Shown one piece after another: positions 24,501 to 40,900 of a stretch of 64,000 nt of DNA. The DNA lies in assembly GCF_048771995.1 (NCBI RefSeq), contig NC_133024.1, positions 28,226,001 to 28,290,000 of the forward strand. Direction: 5' to 3'. The position numbers were made by a program, and so were the translations under genes. The notes beneath the pieces are model-generated. The model was not told where the DNA came from and did no database searches. It saw only the letters and a program-made list of their open reading frames with translations. Numbering within the stretch: position 1 is the stretch's first letter; each line of letters begins with the position of its first letter. Source of the DNA: Taeniopygia guttata (taxonomy: Eukaryota > Chordata > Aves > Passeriformes > Estrildidae).

Positions 24501-25494
24501 CTCACTATGCCCGGGGGATCAAAGGAAAACCATGGAGACATTCAAGGGAAGGAATTCTTAATGGAAACTCAAAGTGCTCTATGAAGCAGCAAGCAAAGGT
24601 GGGACTTGGGAGCTGTCTGGATGTGCATGCCCACAGCAAGAGAGCAAGTCTGGCATGGAAGGACCCAAAGGCCCACTGACCAGAGGAAGTGAGGCCTTCA
24701 GGCAGCAGGGATGGAAGTGGTGTGACCTGTAGGGACTGGGAGAAATTCTGCAGATGCTGCTGGAACATTTCTTGGGCAACACCTGGAGCATATCTGGACA
24801 CTCACATCTATCCAAGTGAAATGTTGGATCAATTAAAGATCACGTTTGTCCACAAAAGTGGGAGATGCTAGAATCGCTGCTGAAGATTTAAGTGCACATA
24901 ACAAGAGAGAACAAAAGAGATATGTTGCATAAGGATACAGTGCACCTGCATCTTGGATATGGATTACAGTTCTGGTTCCTGCCCTCCCTGCAAAAACGTA
25001 TCATCACTGCTCTGTAAACTGAAAAAAGCTCATAGAACAACAGAGACAATAGGATGTAACAGCTTACATGGGAGGAATGACTAAGTTTGCTCTGCAGTCT
25101 GGAAAAGAGACGGGTATGACAAAGATGTATAAAATACCAAGTGATGCAGAGGTGAATAGAGACCTGTTATTTACTGATTCTTCCAACTCAAAATATAGCT
25201 ACTGTCAAGTGGAGCTAGTGCCACTGGGAAGTGATAGAAGCAGGAGCTTCTTTGCAGAGCCTGCCACCCAGCTGTGGAAGTCATCACCATGGGGTACTGA
25301 GGAGGCTGAACTTGGCATGGGCACAAAAATGGTATGGACAAATGCACAGAAGAAAAGTCCATCAAGGACTTGCATACAGTAATGCTGCTCTAGCTTTGGA
25401 CGTCAGTGAAAAGCTAGGGCTGGGCAAGTAGGAGATGTACTCCTATCGGCTTATGTTATTCTTAGATCTCCCTAGGCATCCACCTTGCTTTTTA

Positions 25495-25549
25495 TTTTAA
25501 TTTGGTTTGGTTTTTTTTGGTTGGTTGGTTGGTTTTGGTTTGGTTTTTG
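25495..25549 (+). repeat. TTGG/TTTGG simple repeat
   Basis: A short stretch consists of TTTGG and TTGG units with one T-run. It is a degenerate microsatellite. Confidence 0.8.
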
Positions 25550-26116
25550 ATGTGAAACTGGGAGGGAACCCTGAGAGAGTACCTCAAAAGCTCTGTAGAT
25601 TTTCTTGGTGGTCAGAGAGTTGGTTGGTCCTACCTGGTGAGGCTTTGCTTAGCACAGGCAGTAGGAAATAGCCAATGGGCTCCACCCATGAAGTTTCTTC
25701 CTCCTGGAGCTGAGATGGACAGCTTGGCCATGAGCAGGGAGAAGCTGACGAAAAGGACCCAGGGTCTGGAATGGAGAGGTTAAAAATGAGTGGACAAGTG
25801 TGGCCAGAACCTCAGCAAGAGGTTCTGGAGTTCTTTAGCTTTCGTATGTGTATGTGTAAGCAGCATCCAAGACAAAATGGATCTATGACCAGGCCCAGCA
25901 CAATATTCCCAAATGCTGAGGATTGTGGCCAGATACAGCACGACATGACTGAGTACTCAGCCAAGAAGTGGTCACCAATCCTTTACCAGAGATACCTGCA
26001 TTTCCATAACTGAGCAGTCACATTGGTGTGCTGTCTAACTCACACCTCTCTCCTTTGATCTGTCTCCCCAGAATCCAGGCTGCCCCACGTGGAGGAGCCA
26101 CCCCTAGGTCAGAAAG

Positions 26117-30868
<4,752 letters not shown>

Positions 30869-31402
30869 GGACAGCAGCAGAAAGGGGATAAGCAGCAGAA
30901 GCACGGCCCACAGCCCGAGCCCACACAAAACAGCATCATCAGCTGAGCACAACAGAAATGCCTACCTACCACTCCCACTTGTCTCTAGACACAGGTCACT
31001 TGTAGGAGTCTCCCAGAGATCAGGGAGGAGAAGCAGGGGGAGCTGGGGAGTAGGAGCAAATGCACTGGCCCTTCTCTCCACCTCTAAATAGCCCCAGCAG
31101 TTTCCAGCCTTGTGCAGGCTTGAAGACCTGTTCTTTATGTCTCAGGACTTTGCAGTACAATTCAGACACCCTGCACCTTCCTTCAAACACCTCTACCTGC
31201 ACTGGTACCCAGCCTCCTCCTTCGGGGGGCCCCTCATGCAACACCCACCCCAGACTAAGCTCTCTCTCTGCTTTAACTCTAACTTCTCTGTGCAGCTGTC
31301 CTGTATCCATGCAGACAGCCCCAGAGACACACTGGATTTGTGATTTCTATGGCACCGCCTCAAACATAGAGTAAATTTGGCTCATTTTCATGGGGGAACA
31401 CC

Positions 31403-31575
31403 TAGTTCAAGTCCTATCTATGCATAAAGTGGGGAAAGGCAGCCTTCAGACCTGCCAGAATAGCAGGGAATATATTTATTCTTTTCTTAGTTCAAGTCTT
31501 ATCTATGCATAAATGGCAGAAAGGTAGCCCTCAAGACCTGCCAGAATATCAGGGAATAATATATTTATTCTTATT
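31403..31575 (+). repeat. GNB3: Imperfect tandem duplication (about 86 bp unit) in GNB3 3' UTR
   Basis: Unit 1 (31403-31487) and unit 2 (31488-31575) both begin tagttcaagtc.tatctatgcataaa and contain gacctgccagaata.cagggaata and atatttattctt. They differ by a few substitutions and small indels. The copy lies in the probable 3' UTR of GNB3. Confidence 0.85.
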
Positions 31576-31698
31576 TGTTGTCTACTTCCTGCTGTTCCTT
31601 CCCTCTTTGCCTCACTCCTGCATTGTGTGGTGACCCTATCTAACCAGTAGCCATCAGCCCATGTTTTCAAGTCTGTTTAGATCTTTACAGCCCAGGCA

Positions 31699-31704
31699 AA
31701 TAAA
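31699..31704 (+). terminator. GNB3: GNB3 poly(A) signal (AATAAA)
   Basis: Canonical AATAAA about 830 bases after the GNB3 stop, followed by GT-rich sequence (ctgtgttctttcc). No earlier canonical hexamer was found in the 3' UTR. Confidence 0.65.
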
Positions 31705-32189
31705 GAAAGCTCACAGAAGCACTGCAGGCTGTGTTCTTTCCAGCATTGCAATGAGCTACTGCTAACATAACTATTTTCCTGTGCATGTTGCCTGCTGGTC
31801 TCAACCATTCGACACCTCATCCACAGACCTTGCTTTAGCTCACATCCCCAGGGGAGGGTGCTCCTCACATGCTGTAGTTGAGAAGAGGTTTAAGTTGGGA
31901 TCATGGGATGAAAGTGCGTCCTTTCAAAGCTTGGATATTTTACTAATTTACAGGACACAGCCATTTTTTTTCAGCCCCTATTCCACTTGTTGGCTCCGAG
32001 TAGCATCCTGGGGGACCAAGGCTCTGCTAGGGAGAGCTGGAGATCAACAAGGTTTAGTAACTCACCAACAGAAGGTCAATATTAATGGACAATGCCATCT
32101 CATGTTATTTTGGATCTCACCCTGTGTTTTTTTTTGGTGCTGAGCAAGCACAATATCAGGACATACAGTCAGCAAAGGTTGAACACAAA
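31705..32189. other. Intergenic gap between convergent GNB3 and CDCA3
   Basis: Less than 500 bases separate the poly(A) signals of the two converging genes. No feature was recognised in it. Confidence 0.5.
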
Positions 32190-32195
32190 TTTATT
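32190..32195 (-). terminator. CDCA3: Probable CDCA3 poly(A) signal (AATAAA on minus strand)
   Basis: TTTATT on the plus strand reads AATAAA on the minus strand, 227 bases beyond the CDCA3 stop codon. Confidence 0.6.
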
Positions 32196-32421
32196 TACTA
32201 GAGATAAAAGCTCTATGGAAAAACCAGTACAACTGATATACAATAAAAGAGACAAAGTCTGTGCTGTACATTAGACATGACAAGCTAGGAAGAAGAGGGA
32301 GAAATCTTTCCCCAGCAGGGATAGGTGAGAAACATGACCACTGCTTTGGGGTTTCAGTCTATTGTAGGATTTCTTCCCTGTAAAAAATTCTCAGAACATA
32401 GGATCAAATTACAGCAAAATC

Positions 32422-34576
32422 CTAGTTCTCCACAAAAGGACACTGCTGGTTCTCCTTGTTCAAGTCGCTCCAAGCACAGTTCCCAGACTTAAGGCTCCTG
32501 CTTAGATCCACGTCCTTCTTCTCCCCAAGGTTCTCTCCCAACACGTGCCTCTTACCCTAGAGAAATAAAAACCCAAACACAGAGTGAAAAACACAAGTTA
32601 ATTGAAGGTTAGTTAATTCTCAGCAGAATATGTAGCCTATTTTCAGGCCATTCAGCTTGGACTCTCTTGTGACAATGTACAAGAGTAAATTTTTCTACAG
32701 CCTAGAGAGAAAGAATGCACTGAAATGGGCAATTTCACAGTAAGGCCAAAGACATTGAACAAGACTGACCCACAGAAAAACATTTGTGAAGTTACTAGTC
32801 TCTACAGACCTGGGAGGCCACAATTCTCAACTAGGACCCTACAAGATACAGAAATTGAAGGATGTGGCTTTTTTTTTCAGCTCAATCTCCCTCCCTCAAC
32901 ATGATCCATTAAGCTTTACCTGGCGAGGGGTGGGAGCACTGGGAGAATTATCATCTCGTAGAATGCTGAGGGGAGAGCGGCCAGTTCCTCCAGATGTTGC
33001 CATTAATTTGTTGTTGGGCTTGTGTCTTACGGGCTTGCTCACTAGTTGACAAAAGGAAACACACCAGCACATCACAACAAGGTTCCAAGGTCCTGGATTT
33101 TAAATGCTTCCTAGCTTTTATCAAAGGCTTACCCAAGGGCTTTGAGGCAAAGGGCTCACAGAAATGTTGATGTTGGACGTGAACTCTAAAGGACCTACTC
33201 CAGCAGAGTCACCTAGAGCCCATCATCCAGGACCATGTCCAGGTGTCTCTTGAATATCTCAATGGATAGAGATCCTGCAACCTCTCTGAGCAACCTGCTC
33301 CACTGCTTGGTCACCCTCATGATGAAAAAAAAATGTTTCCTGATATTCAGGAACCTGTGTACCATTGTGTCCCCTTTGCCTCTGGCTCTCTCTTCTTTAT
33401 ACCCTTCCTTCAGGTATTTGTATCTATTAAGAAGATATCCACTGAGCATTTTCCTCTCCAGGCTGAACAGCCCTAGTGCTCAGCTGTTCCTTTGAGGAGC
33501 AGTGCTCAGCACAGAGCTTTCTGAAGCGCAGTTTGCATCCAAGTCTCTCAGCACTGTTCGGCCTCAGCACAGAGATGTGCTGCCCACCCTTGCTCCACAG
33601 CTCTCCCCAAGGAGAAACTCTAAGGTCCCTCTGGGCAGGTCTCCACAGTCAAAAACCCATCTCAGGGAGGGGAAAAGTTGTCGTATACCTCTTGATTTAG
33701 AATGCAGTTTAAAAACAATTTCTGGACAGAAATCTGTTCGGTAACGTAGCAGTTCCCATAGGGTGCCCCGGCCGCAGAGTCTCCGGGTGGGGGGGGGCAC
33801 AGCCGAACTGGGGGTAGGGGCACGCTCTGGGGTGGAGCACGCCTGGAGAAGGCACCGGGAGCCCCGCCGTGCTCACAGCCCACCCCGCGCAGCCCTCCGG
33901 GCACACGGAGCCCGGCCACCCCGACCCCGAGCACTTACCCGAGGAGAAGCCGTGTCCTCACCCCCACCCCGAGCACTTACCCGAGGAGAAGCCGTGTCCC
34001 GCAGGGCGGCCGGGCCGGGCCGTGCCAGGGGAGACCGGCCTCTCCGCCTCCGGGCCCGCGGGAGGGGAGCTCCGCCGGGCCGGCTCCTCGGCGGGGCCCG
34101 CCGCTCCCGGAGGCGCCGGCTCCGCGGCCTCGGCGCCGAAGGCCTCGCTGAGCTGCGTCACCAGGCGGTCCACGCTGTCTGCCGGGGACGGAGCGGGACG
34201 GGGTGAGCCTCTGAGTCAGGCAGCCCCTCATCCCGCCCGCCCACGGCGGCTTCACTCACCACTCGACACGGCTCTCATGGGCGTGCGGGAGATGCCGGGC
34301 GTGGGCGACCGCGGGTCCCGCTCCTGGCCGATGCCCGCCGGCGGCTCGGCGGGGCTGGGCTGCGGGCTGCCCGCCGGGGAGCTCACAACCTGCGGAGAGG
34401 GCAGCCGTGGGGGCGGAGGGCCGGAGCCAAGCAGGGGGAAGCGGCGGCGGTAGGGCGCCTACCTCGATGGGGGTGCGCAGGATGCCGGCGGTGGGGGAGC
34501 GGGGGTCGCTGACGTGAGCCAGGTGCTTGTTGCGGGGCGCGGCCGGGGTGGCGGGGGCGCTGCCGGAGGCCCCCAT
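32422..34576 (-). CDS. CDCA3: CDCA3 (Tome-1), mitotic-entry factor
   Basis: Five coding exons on the minus strand: 34463-34576, 34260-34389, 33981-34178, 32920-33041 and 32422-32556; total 232 aa (human 268). CDCA3 is a cytosolic cell-cycle protein that acts with SKP1/cullin ligases to promote WEE1 loss at mitotic entry, and is itself degraded by APC/C in G1. Recognition rests on the N-terminus (NKHLAHVSDPRSPTAGILRTP), a second copy of the DPRSPTPGISRTP motif in exon 2, VDRLVTQLSEAF in exon 3, GRSPLSILRDDNSP in exon 4, and the C-terminal KEN box (residues 222-224, LNKENQQCPFVEN). All four junction phases agree. The middle (exon 3) is shorter and more Pro/Ala-rich than in mammals. The exon 3 donor exists in two identical copies; the inner one is used here because the outer adds an in-frame stop. 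It diverges from USP5 over about 420 bases. Confidence 0.93.
33180..33500 (-). mobile_element. CR1 LINE fragment in CDCA3 intron 3
   Basis: In plus-strand reading the landmarks are 'aggaccatgtccaggtg', 'cctgcaacctctctgagcaac', 'ctgctccactgcttggtcacc' and 'cctctccaggctgaacag', which is the reverse complement of a CR1 3' region. The extreme 3' end is missing. It lies in the same orientation as CDCA3. Confidence 0.8.
33924..33999 (-). repeat. CDCA3: 42-bp-period tandem duplication covering the CDCA3 exon 3 donor
   Basis: A 34-base block at 33924-33957 is repeated identically at 33966-33999, the eight bases between being C-rich. Each copy contains the same minus-strand exon end and donor (tcctcgg|gtaagt). 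The period of 42 bases is a multiple of three. Use of the outer donor would keep the frame but run into a TGA 8 codons on. Confidence 0.9.
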
Positions 34577-34997
34577 GGCGGCGGGGCCGCTCTGCGCCCC
34601 GGGCCCGCCGGACGCGCCGGTTCGAATCTCCCGCGCGCCGGGCGGTGCCGCCGCCCATTGGTCGCTGCGCGGGGGCGGGGCTCACCGCGCCACGCCCACC
34701 GCCCCGCCCCGCCAGCCGGTCCGCTCCGCGGTCCCCGCCCGTCACGTCCCGCCTCGCCCCGTGTCAATCTCCCTAGACAGACCCGCCCCCTCGCCCCTCG
34801 CTACGCTCTTATTGGTCGAGGAGCCCGGCACCGCCTCCCGCGATGGCCGGAGGGCGATTGCTATTGGTTGAGCCGGCGGGTCGGCACGGCGAGTCCGGCC
34901 TCCAGCCTCGCTGCCGATTGGCTAGGACCCGCCTGACCGCGCTGGGCTGCGATTGGGCGGGGCGGGGCTGTGGGCGGTGCCGCGGTGAGCCGCTGTC
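34577..34997. promoter_or_regulatory. Bidirectional CpG-island promoter of CDCA3 and USP5
   Basis: The 421 bases between the two start codons are the centre of a CpG island spanning about 33760-35610. Five ATTGG motifs (CCAAT on the CDCA3 strand) occur at 34657-34661, 34811-34815, 34863-34867, 34917-34921 and 34952-34956, and GC boxes at about 34670 and 34957. TTCGAA at 34621-34626 matches a variant of the cell-cycle homology region (CHR), 31 bases downstream of the nearest CCAAT box on the CDCA3 strand. NF-Y sites with a CHR are the known arrangement of G2/M genes, which fits CDCA3. USP5 would share the CCAAT boxes. Confidence 0.75.
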
Positions 34998-37900
34998 ATG
35001 GCGGAGCTGAGCGAGGCGCTGCTGTCGGTGTTGCCGTCCATCCGGGTGCCCAAGGCCGGCGACCGCGTCCACAAGGACGAGTGCGCCTTCTCCTTCGACA
35101 CGCCGGTAAGCGCGCCCCGCCGCCGGCCCGTCCGCCGTCCCGGGCTGCTCCCGCCGCGGCCGGCTCCCACCCCGCCGCCAGCCGGGGCGCAGCCCGCGCG
35201 GTGCCTCATGGGATTTGCAGTTCCCCGGCGGCCGCGGCGGCCGCTCCCGGGCGGCGCGTAGGGCCCTCGCGGACTACTGTGCCCGGCGTGCCCCGCGGCG
35301 CGCCCCGCCCGCCCGCTGCGCGCTGGGGGCTGTAGTTCTGGGGCCGGGGCGGGCGTGGGCAGGGCTCTCGCCCCGATCAGCGGCAGCCCGGCCCGCCAGC
35401 AGCCCCGGAGAGGGAGCGCCCCCAGCCCGAATCCCCGTGCGGGAGCCCGCCAGGACTTGTACCCCAGCGGGGGGCGGGGGTCGGGCGCGTCCCAGGCCTG
35501 CCCCCGGCGGCGGAGGGGCGGGCCGGGGGTCCCGCCCTGCCCGGGTCCGAGCCACCTCCCCGCCCTCGCCGCGCAGCGTGGCCCGGCAGGCGGGGGGCGA
35601 GGCGCTGCTGTGTCATTAAGATGGCAGTGGTCCCTTCTCCAGCCATCTCCACCCCGCTGACATCCCTGCGCTTCCTGCGCTACCCCTGCTCGGCCTGAGG
35701 GGACCGGAGGCAGCGGGAGGGCGAGGTGCCCCTTGAGCTTCCTCACGGGTGCCCGGCCGGGCCGAGCCCTAGCCCGGCAGAAACGGGCTGCAGCGGGAAG
35801 ATACGGGTCCTTCGAGGCAGCAGCACATGGCATCCTGGCTCTTTCTCTCCCCGAGCTCCACAGTGATGCCTGACCCTGCACTGCTCACTCCGTCTCAGTC
35901 CCAGCAGCTTCTGAAAGCTTCTTAGTGGTTCCACTCCGTTCCAGCCTCTGCATTTGGGTTCCCTGCCCCTTCAATCTGAAAAGGGTATCTGCTGAATGAG
36001 TGGGTGTTTTCCAGCTGCTGATGGGACGGTGGGGGCACATTCTGTATCTGTTTCCAAACTGCTCACAGGCTTTTGAACACAACAGCAAAAGTAAACGGTG
36101 GCCTGTCAACCTTCCTCACACTGTAGCTTGGCAGCATTCCCTATGGCACTGGGAGTCACGCGTTTGGATAGGGTGCCACAGTTTTGCTGGTAATGATTGT
36201 ACCATGCTCTGAACTTGTAAACTGTGCGTACTAGGGGCCTTTTACAAGATAAACTCTTGTGAAAACTCAGGCTTTCCTGATTTGGTAGCATCCTGCCATA
36301 AATGAACATGCAAATAGCTTTTTTAATACATCATCATGACGCGAGTACCTGTTCTTCTGGGACAGCCAGGCTGGGGCTTGCCATCCTATTTCTTTCTGCT
36401 TGTGGCTACTATGTAGGAATGAGCTGTTGCCATGACTTAAGGAATAATGACTAGTCTGTCATGTCTATCCTAGCAGCTGGAATGCCATTCCTTACCACCT
36501 CCCTTCAGTTTTGTCCCTCCTTCCTTCCAGGAGTCAGATGGCGGCTTGTATATCTGCATGAACACGTTCCTGGGCTTTGGGAAGCAGTATGTGGAAAAGC
36601 ACTATCAGAAAACAGGCCAGCGGGTCTACCTGCACCTCAAAAGAACACGTAAACCGGTAAAAAAATGAAAATACATGCGCTTCAGCTTGTTCTGAAACTG
36701 AGAGCCAGGCTGTGTCTGTGTATTCCATCAGATACAGTTTGCTCTTCTGAGATGCCGCTGTTGTTTTTCCTGATGAATTGAGGGACACCAGTGCTCCAGT
36801 TCTGCTTATGCTAAGTTGTCATATGGATTGCCCATGTTATGTCTGCCTGGTTTCATTCTCTTTTCAGAGTAGCTTGATTTCAATCCCTAAGGCTTGCCAC
36901 AGTGTGCCTGTCCCCTTAACTCTTACTTCCCTATTTCTTCTCAATGCCACAGAAGGAAGAAGACACCAACTCCAGTGCTGGGGACCCCCCGAGGAAAAAA
37001 CCAACACGCTTGGCTATTGGTAAGGAAGCACCTGTGTGCTGTATGGTGCCTGTGTTCAGCCAGTCCTCTGGAGCTGCTTGGTTTGTCTCTTTTGCTTTAC
37101 ACTTCTTGGCTAGTATCCCTGGACAAATTCAGAATTCCTGTTTTCCAGTGTGTCTCAGGTGAGCAGTTTCTGTAGAACAGTCTTTAGGGTGGTAGTTGTG
37201 TTCTATATCCACAGTTGCATCTTGTTTTCCGTGGATAAATATGTTTTTTATCCTCTGCCGTGATCCCACGTGCCTGGCTCAGGTTAGTGTGGAGATCACC
37301 AGACTGGGACTGTTGCTTAAACACAATGTGCCCAGCATGGGGCTGAAGTAAGTTTGAGAAAATATATGTCTGAGAAAAGTAAGTTTGAAGGTTCTGGGAG
37401 GTAAACTTTCTTTTAAAATCCTCTGATATTGAACTAGCATTATTGATATAGATGGGGAAGAAATTAATGGGAAATGCTGCATTAACATTTTTGGTTCATT
37501 AGGTCTTAAAAAGCTGATACTGGAGGAAATACATATGAACATTAAAACATAAAAAATATTTTTAATGTTCCTTTTTTTGGAAGAACAAGGCCAGTGTTCC
37601 ATTACTGTCTTTCACTGCCTGCAAGGGCTGCTGTGGCCATCAATGGAGATGCTGCTTATTTGGAGCAGTCTCAGCTGGTAATTTCTGAGCCATTATGGAG
37701 ACAGATAAAGGAAGGGACAGGAACATTTGTAGCAGTAACAGGTTCTTGGCTTGCTGGAAGCTGACCACTAGAGGGAAATCCAGAATCTGGACTGTGAATG
37801 TCTTGATTTTGGCTCACTTTTTCCCTGGTGAGGACGCCCAGTGACTTGTCTACTGCCAGAACACAAATACCACTATCAAGTCTGGCAGCTGCTCCCTGTT

Positions 37901-40900
37901 TTGCTGGTGAGCTGAATAGATCCCCATAGATCACTTCTGGCAAAATTGAGGCTGGAGTCTGTTTCTTCAGATAGCCAGTGCTTTTATGTATATATATGAT
38001 TATGCTGCTTTGGGAGAGATGGGGCCCAGTCTGCATTATGAGTTATTTCTGCATCCTGAATTCTACAAAGGTCCTGCAACAAGTGTTGTCAGTGGGTTGG
38101 CAAATACCTGCCTGTGATAACAGCTTAGTGGTGTGAATGGAGCAGGAGAGAATAAAATAAAGTATTAGCCCTGTGAGGCAATGGTCTCAAGTTCAGGAGA
38201 AGTTTGTTTTTTTATATCTTTGTTTTAGCTCAACTCTAGTGGTATAGCTAATCCTGACACAGGAGATTTTTTTAAAGTACTAGAAAGATTTGCAAACAAA
38301 ATGTAGCCCTTGATCTCTCTGTACCTCACTTCCCCTCTCAATAACAAGAAAAGATCTACAGTGCTTGCCTCCTATGCCTGCATGTTGGTTGATGGACTTT
38401 TGTGGTGTGTAGTGCTTAGGTACCACCCTGGAAAGGGAGGCAGTGTACCTCAGGGCAAGCTGGTGCCTATAGACCCTCTTCCTCATCTGGAGCCTCAGAA
38501 GGTTCACATGACCACCTGAGGGGACCTCAGCAGTCTGGTTTAGTTTGTTTAGAGTTCAGGATTTGTGTAATGCCTTGCAGGGGTTGTATATTGCTTTACT
38601 CTATGAAGTAGTGACAGGAAATCTCTGGGCTGTGCTGAAGAGGCACAGAAGAGGATTATATAGGTATCTTGTTGCATGATGCTGGTTTTCTAAAATCTTT
38701 GTGTTCATACATAGCAGTTTGTGCATAGTGTAAAAATTGTAGGTATCTAAGAGGGAGTTGCAGGAGATGTCATGGGACTGGATATTTTTGACAAGGATGT
38801 TTTAATGAACTACAGAAGTGATTATCAGAACTGTGATGCACACAGGATTCTTGAGGCAGAAGCATTGAGCTGCAAAAGCTTTTATTCCCTTCAGAGATTT
38901 GTTGCAGCTGCAGATGCTCAGATATTTGTTGCAGAGATTATTGCAATCACAGCATGCATTTTTTTCCAGAAACAAAGGAAATTCAGTTTAAAAACACAGG
39001 GGGTTTAGGCTGCTAATAAGCCATGTGTCTTCTGCCTGTTTCCTTTTGGGATGTAGGATGTGAATACCTGCAGAACAGAGAAGGCCAAGCTTTTCCTCTG
39101 AGTACCTACATAGTCCAAAAACTGTAGGTGAGAAAATCTGCAGAAACTGCAGATGTTTTGGTGAGCATCCATGATGACTCTTTACAACTGGCAAATAACC
39201 TTTTACGTATGGATCTCCAGTTTCTGGTACAACCTCTGGAAAGCACAGCTAGGCGTGCATAGAAACTACTGTCACTGTACCTTTGCTCAGACTTTTTCTG
39301 CAATTCTGGGTGTTCTGGTTCCAGAGGAGCTCCTGGTTCTTCTTGCTTGAATGCAGGACTCTAGACTATCCTTTCTGGAAAAGGCAAGAAAGAAAGAGAG
39401 GCAGGCTTCTTAAAGATGCTGATAGACCTGACCTTTGCCCTGGCTTACAAGATGATCTCTTCATGCACATCTCCATTCATTGTCTTGAGTATTCTGGTTA
39501 AGGTTGAGCACCAGTGCTTTATCTTGGCTCTCTTCTGGCCAGTGCCTCTCTAGAGGAGGTTTGGCTTTCTTCCTAGTTGTAGCCAGAGTCTGGAGATTGT
39601 TTTTGAGCATCTGTAAAAAGAGCTGGGGAAAACAAAATCTATTGTCACTAGGCTTATAATTGTTCCTGTGAAGTCCACAGCACCAGCAGAAGCTCTGGAA
39701 TCCAGAAGTGGAAGAAATATGTGGATCACTGATTTAGATCGTTGTCTTAGTCGTGGTGCCTTATCTCATGTATGCTGTAGGGAAAGAAGCTTTTCAAGCT
39801 CTTTGGTTTCACCTGTTACTACAATGTTTTTTCTTCCTGTAGGTGTAGAAGGTGGATTTGACATCACAGAAGAAAAGTTTGAATATGACGAAGATGTAAA
39901 AATAGTAATTTTGCCGGACCATTTGGATATTCCACGTGATGGGCTAGAGGGACTACCAGACATGGTGAAAGACAGGGTATGTATGGGTGGAGGGCTGTGT
40001 TTACTGTTGTTGAGGAAATGTACCATTATAGAGAAGGAAACTACCCTGTAAAAGGGATCCTGCAGAGCTGCTGTGAAGTCTCAGCTGGCAGTCATCAGGA
40101 TTGCTCTGCACTTATACAGTGCTGTATATTACAGAGTCCTGGCTTGTGTGTGACTGAGGCTCCCAAAAGTCCCAACCGACTTGCCTAAATGTGGAGTGTG
40201 GTGGCACTGGAAGCCTCTTGTGCCCTTACTGTGGTAGGCCAGCCCTTCATGTTTTCTCCTGCTGTCCTGATTCCAGATTGCCAGTGCGATTGAGGCCATC
40301 CTGACAGCAGATTCAGCCTCACGGAAGCAGGAGGTGCAGGCTTGGGATGGGGAGGTTCGACGTGTTTCCAAACACGCCTTTTCCCTGCACCAGCTTCAGA
40401 ACGATGTCCGCATCCCACCGTGGTGAGCAGAGTACCAGAACTTGCTGTGTCACTTGTGTCACAGGCCCTTCTTCTGTGCTGGGCTGCGGAGCAGATGAGA
40501 CTTCTTTTGTGAGTCTCCAGGTGTGCTTGTCACAGTAGATTCAGGGGAGGTGGCAACTAGGGTATGTCAGGATTCTCAGTGTTCTGTAGTAAAAGAGGAA
40601 TGAGATCGCTTTATACTGCGGATGTTGCAGTGGGCAGCAGTGGTGAGGGCTTGGGAGGTAGAACCCAGAGGTTTTCCCTCTGATCTCTTTTTCTCTGTTC
40701 CTTGTCAACAGTGGCTGGAAGTGCAGCAAGTGTGACATGAAGGAGAACCTGTGGCTGAACATGACGGATGGAGCCATCCTCTGTGGTCGGCGCTACTTCG
40801 ATGGCAGTGGTGGCAACAACCACGCGGTCGAGCACTACCGAGAAACCGGCTACCCGCTGGCTGTGAAACTGGGAACAATTACTCCTGATGGGGCTGGTGA

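Larger units (their letters stand above)
19700..26071. other. Long gene-free interval P3H3-GNB3
   Basis: No protein-coding exon, RNA gene or clear CR1 element was recognised in this 6.4 kb, which in mammals is far shorter. It holds a T-run at about 19969-19984, several TAATCC-type motifs at 20088-21068, a TATA-like element at 21092, a candidate untranslated exon ending at 21501, and a TTGG-rich simple repeat near 25500. Most of it from 21502 on would be GNB3 intron 1 if the candidate exon is real. Confidence 0.5.

Noticed and set aside
34922-35881. 319-codon minus-strand frame over the USP5 promoter and first exon
   Set aside because: It overlaps USP5 exon 1 antisense, has CpG-island composition and no recognisable domain.
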